DNA of 64,000 nt, taken from the NCBI GenBank assembly GCA_030998225.1, contig JAPYXD010000704.1, forward strand, positions 868,001 to 932,000. The letters are read 5' to 3'. The position numbers were made by a program, and so were the translations under genes. The DNA comes from Diplolepis rosae. Lineage: Eukaryota > Arthropoda > Insecta > Hymenoptera > Diplolepididae. The notes below the pieces were generated by a model. The model was not told the origin of the DNA. It did no database searches and saw nothing but the letters and a program-made list of their open reading frames with translations. Shown here in pieces: positions 55,806 to 64,000 of this stretch (position 1 is its first letter; every line of letters starts with the position of its first letter).

Positions 55806-55963
55806 TCTTCGTACAGCGTTAGCACCTTACTGGCAAAGCCTTGTACATTTGAACTGCGCATGCGTCTATTAAAATCCATTACTACCACACAAGATCGATA
55901 AAATCAAAATGGCCGGGACTAGTCGTGACTTATCAAGTGTAATGACTAGCGCCGCAAACAACT
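55806..55963 (+). repeat. Dispersed repeat E, copy 2
   Basis: Inverse of 50740-50898. It and the preceding bases carry ACTGCGCATGCG twice (about 55742 and 55852). Lies inside arm 1 of pair G. Confidence 0.8.
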
Positions 55964-56761
55964 ACAATACTTCGATCTCCTGCGAGCATTGTCGCTCGTC
56001 ACGCAATAACCCTCATTGTGCGCCTAGGCAGGTAATATACTATTTCACGAGAAAAATGAGTTCTACAAATTAGTTCATGTTATGTTTTCTCGTATTTTGC
56101 TTATTTGTTGCTTAAGAATCGATTATAAAAATTAAAAGAGGGTTGACAATTTTTTTAGATCGAATATCTTTTTTTATTTCGGTACCATCGCAAAACTTTT
56201 CGGGCAAAAGTTGTGATTCACACGATCCTTTACAATTTTTGTCGAAAACTTTTTTTTGTAAGAGCAATTGTTTACTTGCTGAAATTTTTGTAAATTTTTT
56301 AAACAAAACAAACTCAAACTGATCAATAACCTTGAAATTTCATTATAGATTGCATATTCGTAAATTAAAGAATTGGATTTTTTTAAAATTATTTGACGTC
56401 ACAAGGTACTTTGAAATATAAACAACCTAAATTAAAACTGATCGAGAATCTTGATATTTCATGATATTTTTGCATATTCATAAATTAATGATTGTGAGGT
56501 TCGTAACATGAATTTTACAATGTTAGGAAATAAGTTTTGTTATCGAATTCCTGTAAAAATTTTCTCATTCTTCATTTTTGAGAATTTCTCATTTATTCTT
56601 TCAACAAACAAGAGAAATCGTATAAATAATCATATTAAATTATATTGAGCAATAGTAAGTAATTGAAATACCTATAAAAAATAACCAAAGTTAAATTGAA
56701 AAACAGGAAAAATTCAAAATAAAAATAACAAATAAAAGTTAATTACAATATAAATTACACA

Positions 56762-57760
56762 AAATAAAAAATAGTCAAAATTATTTTTAAATGAAAAAAT
56801 AAAAAAGAAAGAGAAGAAATGTTGAGCTCCGTTCCATCAACGAAACTTAGAATAATTTAGTACGGCACTGCGCTCGCAATCCAGCACCTAAAAATTTTTC
56901 AACCCTCTTTTTACATTCTCATCATGGATGAGAAGGTATTGGTTTTATGTGAAAAATGACTTTCGAAATTTTCATCAAATCTTTACGTTTTGAGACCCCC
57001 TGAGTCCGAAAAAAGGGTTTTTACGAAAGTGTCTGTCTGTCTGTCTGTCTGTAGGTCGTGTGCAGCATAACTCTCGATAGAATTATCAGATTGAATTGAG
57101 CTTTGGTACACTTTATCGGAGCCGAAAATGTAAGGACAAGTTCGTTAACCAGCCACATCCAAACAAAATTGAGGGATGGAGCACTACTTTTGTGTTTTTG
57201 AAAATAATTTTTTAAAAAAATAAAAAATTTCAATACTGGTTATTGATAGTGCTCATAAATCTCTAAAAATTATCCTGATAATATTTTTTGATTAAATCAA
57301 AATTAGAAATGTTACAGCATATTCCAATTCGAAAAAAGTCAATATCAAAATTCCATTTTCCAGTTAAATTATACGAGATACGAAAAAACTTTATGATACA
57401 ATATTAGTTTTTACATAAAGACCTACAAATTTGAATTGTAATATTTTTTCATAAGATGCATATTTTTCTTATTAATTTAAAAAAAAACCACGTAAAATCC
57501 AAAATTCAATTTTTTAACAATAATATGTGAAATACGAAAAAAACGTAAGAATACAAAGTTGTTCGTTTCAAAAAGATCTACAAGTTTTGTCTTACACAAT
57601 TTATGAAAAAACATATATTTTTCGTTTCAATTCCAAAAAATACGATTAAAATTCAAAAATTCCATTTTTTAAACAAAATATGTGAGATACAAAAAAAAAC
57701 TTTTAGATGAAAAATTGTTTGTCTAAATAAGGTCTACACATTCTTATCGAGAAATTTCTC
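56762..57760 (-). repeat. Dispersed family D, copy C (inverted)
   Basis: Reverse complement of most of 61800-62965. Carries a (TGTC)n microsatellite at 57031-57052, matching (ACAG)n at about 62663-62688 in copy D. Near its left edge lies CTCCGTTCCATCAACGAAAC, shared with copy D. No gene; 57021-57233 and 57703-57921 are shadow frames. Confidence 0.85.
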
Positions 57761-57863
57761 GACGGAGCGCGAAGCGCGACGATCAAATCGCGCGCCCTAG
57801 GCGCGCTCAAACTTGCGAGCGAAGCGAGCTGCGCGCGATGAGAATGTGCCCGCGAAGCGGGCA
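57747..57863. repeat. GC-rich cluster of short hairpins, several with GAA loops
   Basis: In 117 bp: TCGAGAAATTTCTCGA (perfect palindrome, 57747-57762); GCGC-GAA-GCGC (57767-57777); GCGCGCC-CTA-GGCGCGC (57790-57806); GCGAGCGAAGCGAGC near 57825; and TGCCCGC-GAA-GCGGGCA (57847-57863). Sits at the 5' edge of family D copy C. Copy D has CGCGCTTCGCGC at the equivalent place near 61731 and copy B TTCGCGCTCG. Confidence 0.75.
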
Positions 57864-57869
57864 GATTTT

Positions 57870-58190
57870 TATTTTTATAATCGATTTCTAAGCAACAAAT
57901 AAGCAAAATACGAGAAAACATAAGATGAACTAATTTGTAGACCTCATTTTAAGCGTGAAAAATGGTATCAACTGTTTTCTTGATAAAATCAAAAATACGA
58001 CTTTTATTCGCGATACAATAAATTACCCCTTAATTCAAGATGGCGGACAACCAGCAAAGGGTTGATGGTCGAAAACTTGGATTTAAGCTTCCTATATGGT
58101 ACCCTAAAGATGGCAAAAAAAATTTGTCTTACCCAATGAATTGCAATAATAAAACCTAAATATACTGGACTATAAAGTCTGACGGATTTT
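57870..58190 (-). repeat. Arm 2 of inverted pair G
   Basis: Inverse partner of 55430-55655 plus 56045-56135, without the intervening repeat E. Contains TCAAGATGGCGGACAACC, the likely ancestral uninterrupted state. Confidence 0.8.
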
Positions 58191-58695
58191 AAATCTGTAG
58201 CGCACTTTTTTTTTGCAATCATTTTTTATAACTGATCGCCTGTCAAATCAGTCGGGAATAATGGACTGTAGAACAAGAAGAACACCACAGATTCCAAATC
58301 TATCGAATTCTAATATTCAGATTTGGAGAGAAGGAAAAGATGTGCCCAAATAAAACAAATGTTATTTACGACTGTACTGTTAAAAACCTTTCATCCAGTT
58401 TCTGCAGAAATTTCACATAAACTATTTACTATTATTTATCGAAAAAGAAATATTTTGATTGTGGGAGAGGGTCGAATAAAGTTTCTCCTTACGTCAGTGG
58501 TTCTGTTTCTAGCAATGAAGATAAGAAGATATGAATTACGACGTTGCTTCGTGCCTTTGAAAAATGGTAATAAAATACCCCGAGAAACGTGCAACCGATT
58601 GGTATCCTTTGGATCTTTTCACTTTCGTCTTTCTCTTTTATGAGTAACGAAACAGAGGCTCTCGTTCACAGTGGAGTGCACGTTTTGCTATTCAG
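58191..58695. other. Interval before exon candidate
   Basis: Mixed composition; a 106-codon frame at 58323-58643 has no domain. From about 58560 the sequence is GC-richer and could include more of an exon or a 5' UTR. TTTTGCTATTCAG ends at 58695. Confidence 0.35.
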
Positions 58696-58859
58696 AAGGT
58701 GCATACACGAGCTGGCATCTGTTTACCTGCCCCCAAGTGGCTACATATCAGTTTATCTTATGCACCCGTGCGGGATCCAACGTCAGGGGGCCGTTAAGAG
58801 GAGGTACAGGAAATGAAATATCGATGTCCTGGCGACTCCTACATAGGAAAGCTATTAAG
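58696..58859 (+). CDS. Candidate host exon, 164 nt
   Basis: A pyrimidine-rich acceptor (CGTTTTGCTATTCAG) precedes an open stretch that ends at AAG|GTGAGC, a strong donor. The product in the open phase is GAYTSWHLFTCPQVATYQFI then LCTRAGSNVRGPLRGGTGNE and ISMSWRLLHRKAIK, entering with two bases and leaving in phase 0. Base composition near 50% GC separates it from the flanks. No domain recognised; an overlapping frame in another phase is also open, which lowers confidence. A second possible acceptor lies at about 58669. Confidence 0.35.
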
Positions 58860-59095
58860 GTGAGCGAATCAACGTCCATAGAATAAGACCCATTTTATTT
58901 TTCATCTGCAAAAGGCACGCCATTTTTCCTTAATATTTAAACGAACCTGAGATCCACTCGTAGCATGACTAGAACCGACAACTTTACTTGAAATTCTCTC
59001 CTAATAAGATTCAACTCGCCCTCAGTATCGATTATTCTAAGCATGAAAGTAAGAATACAAGCCGACATTTTCCTAGGATAAAGTTAACGAGTTCA
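58860..59095. other. Non-coding interval
   Basis: About 240 bp between the exon candidate and the foldback element; nothing recognised. Confidence 0.4.
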
Positions 59096-59097
59096 TA

Positions 59098-60361
59098 CAC
59101 TACCGTCGGAAATTGTACGCACGGTGCTTGTCATCGCTATTAAAAATCACTGCTGACTTTGAACCACGATATCTCGGTGAAAAAAAGAGATAGGGCATTT
59201 TTAAAAATACAGTTGGAAAGCTTATAAAATTCCACGTCTAGTGATGCTCAACAAATATTTTGCTGACCTTCTAAAAATAATACAGCGCATGAGGAGTTAA
59301 AAAGAAAATTCAAGATTTTCTCTAATTCTCTACCTCAACTTCAACTTTTTGCATGACCTAGGAAATTTTTTTTCAAAATCTGAAAATTACACGACATAAA
59401 GTCTAAAATCTTATCTTTAATTTAAGCCAAGAAAACTTCAAAAATATTCATGGGTACCCGAGATACGATAAAAATGTTCACTCGTATATGAGTTGAATTT
59501 TAATCGACGATCATGGTTCTCGGCCGGTTTGTTGCTCGCCTCCTTCGTTGAGGCAGGACCGAATAGGCGACTCACAAAGGTGGCGCTTAAGTGGAGCCCT
59601 CTTATATGTATTTTTGATTCTGTTCATTAGTCATTTTTATTTCTAATTATTCTAAATTTCAAAAAATATTTATTGTTATTTGTGATTATTACAAATTATT
59701 TAAATCCAATATTATCCCTATATTAACATTTTTTATTTCTTAAAATTCTTATAAACTAGAACACTAATAAAAATTTTAATAGTCATTGTAAATATCAACT
59801 AAGAATAAAAGGAAAGGAAATAAAGGAAACACTTTCTTGGATCAAAGAGCGTATAAGAGATCTCCACTTAAGCGCCACCTTTGTGCGTGGTCTATTCGAT
59901 CCTGCCTCAACGAAGGAGGTGAGCAACAAACCGGCAGAGAACCGTGATCGTCGATTAAAATTCAACTCAGATACGATTAAACATTTTTAACCGTATCTCG
60001 GGTACCTATGAATATTTTTCAAGTTTTCTTGGCTTAAATTAAAGATAAGATTTTAGACTTTATGTCGTGTTATTTTCAGATTTTGAAAAAAAAATTCCTA
60101 GGTCATGCAAAAAGTTGAAGTTGAGGTAGAGAATTTGAAAAAATCTTGAATTTTTTTTTTAACTCCTCACGTGCTGTATTATTTTCAGAAGGTCAAAAAA
60201 ATATTTGTTGAGCTTGACTAGACGTGGAATTTCATAAGCTTTCCAACTGTATTTTTAAAAATGCCCTATCTCTTTTTTTCACCGAGATATCCTGGTTCGA
60301 AGTCAGCAGTGATTTTTAATAGCGATCACAAGCACCGTGGGCACAATTTCCGACGGTAGTG
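59098..60361. mobile_element. Foldback element, ~510-bp arms, TA flanked
   Basis: TA at 59096-59097 and 60362-60363 flanks tips reading CACTACCGTCGGAAATTGT. The arms (59098-59607 and 59850-60361) are inverse copies with few differences; the spacer is about 240 bp of AT-rich sequence. Within the arms, GAACC.TGATCGTCGATTAAA and TTCGTTGAGGCAGGA are shared. The TA duplication suggests a Tc1/mariner-type enzyme; no coding sequence. Confidence 0.88.
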
Positions 60362-60363
60362 TA

Positions 60364-60875
60364 AGTTGAGTTATAAGCGATCACCTGGTTATCCCCTTCT
60401 TGAAAACCTATTAAGTCTTTTTTATTTTCATAATACCTTTTTAAACCATAATTGAACTCTGATTCTCTGATTGACCTTGACAATAAGTTAGTGTGGATGA
60501 AGATTTGATTGAAAATAAAGAATTTAAATGGCCTGGTTCAGATATTCTTAAACATTTTCAAGTTCTTTTATCATGGTAATTTATCGACTTTTATTGAACC
60601 GCAAAATAGATGTAATATTTCAAATATTTCAATTTTATTACCTAAAAGCTTTTATTGTGTGATCTATAAACACAATTAAAGGCGAAAATTGGTGTTTTAT
60701 GTCCACTAAAACGCCGTTAGTACTATTCAATTTTAATAGTGATATAAGCAAGTATTTTGTGTAGATTTCTTCATTAAAATTCAAACTTTACTTTCGGATA
60801 AGCTACATAAACAATTCAAAAACCATTTAGATGTTCGAATATGAACTTATTTGTTAATTACAAAAAACATTTCAA
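60364..60875. other. Non-coding interval
   Basis: AT-rich; no gene or repeat recognised. Confidence 0.4.
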
Positions 60876-60935
60876 CTTCTTAAGACCATGCACCAACCAG
60901 ATCACGTGACTAGATTGGCCCATGGCCTTAAGGGG
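60876..60935 (-). repeat. Dispersed repeat copy 3 (inverted)
   Basis: Read on the minus strand it gives CCAATCTAGTCACGTGATCTGGTTG and GCATGGTCTTAAG, matching 63645-63680. On the plus strand GGCCCATGGCCTTAAGG follows, so the copy may have a short second half in the other orientation. Confidence 0.65.
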
Positions 60936-61550
60936 GTCTCCTTATCCAGAACCAAATAAAAGGTACTTTTTCCCAATTTTTTTTTAAGCAGAAAATAAAA
61001 ACAAAGGTCTACGTTTTTCCGCATATATTTAGGTACATATCTGAACTTGTAAAAATAGTTTTTATATTTGAAAACGAAAAAAAAACTCGGACTAGTCGAA
61101 GATCCCGCGCAGCGTCTCGCCACGGACAATTGAAATCGCGTGCATGATATTGTCCAAAGTTTTCATCTGAGACACACATATATATTTTTTTTCAATCAGA
61201 AGAGTCTTCCGCTTATAGTGAACCTGAAAAATTGTAAAAAAATTTTTTTCATTGATCTTTTAAGTTACTTTAAAAAAAAAATCAAATTTTTCGCCCTTTT
61301 TTTGTTGAAAATGCGTTATATATAATGAAAATAAATACTGTATCATGTAAATTAAAGGTTCTCTATAAGCGCATTTTAATTATCTACAAATAAAAAAATA
61401 GTTTATAATAATAGCTTTAATGGTTCTTTTTTAATCGCGCACGCAATTTTGAAAAATGTGGTTTCGAGAAAACGCGCTTTAAAGTTTTCAGACGGTGAAA
61501 AATCAACTTACGCAGAGCCACAGCTCGGTCTTGTGCTCTTCGCATACATT
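60936..61550. other. Non-coding interval
   Basis: Mostly A/T runs. GGACAAT faces ATTGTCC at 61124-61156. No supported gene. Confidence 0.4.
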
Positions 61551-62965
61551 TAAGTTTATTTCTTATATTTTAATACTGAAGGTCAAACCAATTTTATAAT
61601 AATATTACAGATGATGTGAATTACACATTTTCTCAAAGTCACTGAATTTCTTTTTGAATTTAAGTGAAACAGGAAATTCAATTTACTTAAGGCTCTATCG
61701 GCCTTAAGGAACACATTCTCATCATGCAACTCGCGCTTCGCGCTCGATTTTCTGTATACATTTCAGTATAACTTTTGAATAAATTACATGATAAAAAGAA
61801 TTTACTTTCTTCCACATATCTAAAAAGGAAAAACAATCGTAGACTTTATTTAAGGAAACGATTTTGCAGAACAACGCTTATTTCGTATCTCACATATTTT
61901 GGTGAAAAAAATCGAATTTTTTCAATATTAAAAATCAAAACATAAAATATACATCCTGTCCCGAAATTTCTTTATAAGAATTTGTAGACCTCATTTAGGT
62001 AAACAATTTTCCATTTAAACGTTTTTGTTGTATTTCACATATTTTGTCTAAAAAATGGAATTTTTTCATTTTTATCGTATTTTTTGGAATTGAAACGAAA
62101 AATATATGTTTTTTCAGAAACTGCGCCAGACAAAATTTGTAGAAACGAACAACTTTGTAATCTTGCGTTTTTTTGGTATTTCCAATATTATTGTTAAAAA
62201 ATTGAATTTTGGATTTTCAATAGTTTTTTCTTAATTAAAAAGAAAAATATGCATCTTATGAAAAAATGTTATAATTCAAATTTGTAGGCCTTTATTTATT
62301 CAATAATATTGTATTATAACGTTTTTTCGTATCTCGTATAATTTAACTGGAAAATGGAATTTTGATATTGACTTTTTTCGAATTGGAATATGCTGTAACA
62401 TTTCTAATTTTGATTTAATCAAACAATGTTATGAGGATAATTTGTAGAGATTTATGAGCACTATTAAAAACCAGGATTGGAATTTTTGATTTTTTCAAAA
62501 AATTATTTTCAAAAACACAAAAGTAGTGCTCCATCCCTCAATTTTGATTGGATGTGGCTGGTTAACGAACTTGTCCTTACTTTTTCGGCTCCGATAAAGT
62601 GTACCAAAGTTCAATTCAATCTGATAATTCTATCGAGAGTTATGCCGCACACGACCTACTACAGACAGACAGACAGACAGACAGACACTTTCGTAAAAAC
62701 CATTTTTTCTGACTCAGGGGGTCACAAAACGTAAAGATTTGATGAAAATTTCGAAAGTCATTTTTCACATAAAACCAATACCTTCTCATCCATGATGAGA
62801 ATGTAAAAAGAGGGTTGAAAATTTTTTAGGTGCTGGATTGCGAGCGCAGTGCCGTACTAAATTATTCTAAGTTTCGTTGATGGAACGGAGCTCAACATTT
62901 CTTCTCTTTCTTTTTTATTTTTTTTTTTTCATTTAAAAATAATTTTGACTATTTTTTATTTTGTA
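61551..62965 (+). repeat. Dispersed family D, copy D (longest)
   Basis: Most complete of the four copies, about 1.4 kb. Starts near AAGTTTATTTCTTATATTTT and ends near CATTTAAAAATAATTTTGAC. Contains CTCGCGCTTCGCGCTCGATT, the ~145-bp internal sub-units, and an (ACAG)n microsatellite. The 85-codon frame at 62477-62734 mirrors one in copy C, is shared only because the repeat is shared, and lacks any domain. Confidence 0.85.
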
Positions 62966-63176
62966 TGAACTGGAAAGTACTTCCCCAATAATCAATAAAG
63001 AGTCGAAATGCATAAAAATTCGAAATAAAAAATATGTCATTGCTCTTCGCGTCGAAGTGCACCTTTTCCTTATTTGAAATTTTATTATTCAATAAATAGC
63101 TTTCGAGATAAAAATTGTTTCTTTTTTCTTAGTGTGTTATAATTTTTATTACGATATGAATACGGAACTATTCCAG
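62966..63176. other. Non-coding interval
   Basis: Short AT-rich stretch, nothing recognised. Confidence 0.4.
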
Positions 63177-63264
63177 TAATAAGTCGCTTGGCGACTTTAA
63201 GCTGGAACCAACCGCCCGTGAAGTTTAAAGCCGAAAGGCGGTTCCGCGGGCGGTGTATTGGTTC
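63177..63264. repeat. Compact structured block with alternative stems
   Basis: AAGTCGC (63181-63187) pairs with GCGACTT (63191-63197). GAACCAACCGCCCG (63205-63218) pairs with CGGGCGG (63247-63253) plus TTGGTTC (63258-63264). Inside that loop GCC-GAAA-GGC (63230-63239) forms a stem with a GNRA tetraloop. GGAACC...CCGCC can also pair with GGCGGTTCC (63237-63245), a competing fold. High GC in an AT-rich neighbourhood. A structured RNA or a foldback repeat; strand unknown. Confidence 0.5.
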
Positions 63265-63629
63265 GATAGAGGGGTTTTTTTGGTTTTAACAGGTATGCCT
63301 AGCCCCGTCCTAGGAGAGTCTGTACAACGTCTATAAAAGATTTCGCCATTTTTCCTCCTCACCAAAAAAAAGTGTGTGTAACCCCATTTCTATAAAAAAT
63401 TAGAAAAGTAACTCAAAATTTGTAGAAATAAATCAAATTCACTAACATAGGTCTACCTGGTCATAAATTTTTATAATTATAAAGAAAGATTTCTTTGACA
63501 TAAAATAACTTTTTAATTATAAATATTTATGATCAGACAGACCTTTCTTAGTGCATTTCATTTACTCTCACAAGTTTTCAACTCATCATCTTATTTTTTA
63601 CAGAAGTGGGGTTACACAAATTGAAAAGG
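63265..63629. other. Non-coding interval
   Basis: No gene. GTGTGTAACCCCA (about 63371) and TGGGGTTACACA (about 63605) face each other as short inverted repeats around roughly 240 bp, a possible small MITE. Confidence 0.4.
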
Positions 63630-63684
63630 CTGGTAAGGTAGGAATCTAGTCACGTGACCCGGTTGCTCCATGGCCTTAAATCGA
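63630..63684 (+). repeat. Dispersed repeat copy 4
   Basis: CTGGTAAGGTAGGAATCTAG, TCACGTGACCCGGTTG and CTCCATGGCCTTAAATCG; best preserved copy, parallel to 7331-7376. Confidence 0.7.
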
Positions 63685-63849
63685 ACAATTTTTTTTCTGA
63701 GTGGTGTTTTTCAAGATTATTTTTAGGATTAAATAATAAAACAAATACCACTATAAGTTTAATTACAACTACTCTCAACTTATTCTTAACATCTAAAAAA
63801 ATGTCTGCATAACTTTTCCAAGAAACCATGGATTCTGGTCAGCCAAGCG

Positions 63850-63998
63850 ACTATACTATATATTCAAACAGACTATAAAATTATGGTCTCCCTGACTATC
63901 AAGAAAAAATTATAGATAGTACGTGGTCCTATCTGCAATATGAAACTGACATTCCTAAATTTTGACACTCAAAGTTTGACACTCTATTTTTTTCCGTG
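63850..63998. mobile_element. MITE end, same family as 32567-33177
   Basis: The last ~150 bp match 33050-33177 in order: GTCTCCCTGA, AGAAAAAATT, TTTTGACACTCAAAGTTTGA and CACTC, ending CCGTG, with CA as the final two bases of the window. The left end was not identified, so this may be a truncated or diverged copy. Confidence 0.65.
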
Positions 63999-64000
63999 CA

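Overview
The window reads as AT-rich eukaryotic (arthropod, most likely insect) intergenic or intronic DNA dominated by transposable elements (TEs). The grounds are mariner, hAT-like, piggyBac-like and Ty3/Gypsy signatures, spliceosomal splice-site candidates, AATAAA polyadenylation signals and almost no long open frames. I cannot name the species; an insect is an inference from TE content only.

Layout. 1-3986 is the 3' part of a Ty3/Gypsy LTR retrotransposon (integrase end of pol with two frameshifts, polypurine tract, complete 854-bp LTR). 4060-7180 is a DNA transposon with ~480-bp terminal inverted repeats (TIRs) and a broken gene of a cysteine-bearing helix-turn-helix protein. 8461-9290 holds a TATA/Inr-like promoter followed by an 82-96-bp minisatellite. 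9300-18900 is mostly non-coding, with hairpins, MITEs (short non-autonomous TIR elements) and one copy of a ~1.3-kb dispersed family. 18922-21840 is a run of three different mariner elements meeting at TA dinucleotides. 23024-24314 is a hAT-like element with a perfect 8-bp target duplication, with a second hAT-like element inside its poly-G tract. 30784-31318 and 35882-37230 are piggyBac-like elements bounded by TTAA. 32153-34941 is a DDE transposase with a C-terminal SWIM finger, split by a 611-bp MITE. 44102-50182 is a nested stack of at least three, probably four, elements. 59098-60361 is another long foldback element. Four copies of the ~1.3-kb family lie near 15.5, 38.1, 56.8 (inverted) and 61.6 kb.

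Host sequence is sparse: a 61-codon ORF at 39244-39429 with an acceptor before it and AATAAA after it; a 108-nt exon candidate on the minus strand at 52420-52527; and a 164-nt exon candidate at 58696-58859. They lie on different strands, so more than one gene, or false exons, is possible. No rRNA, tRNA or CRISPR array was seen.

The most striking theme is four elements with arms of about 480-810 bp facing each other (4060-7180, 35882-37230, 45596-49558, 59098-60361), any of which would make long double-stranded RNA if transcribed. The best candidates for something undescribed are the transposon protein at 4955-6157, the compact structured block at 63177-63264, and the GAA-loop hairpin cluster at 57747-57863.
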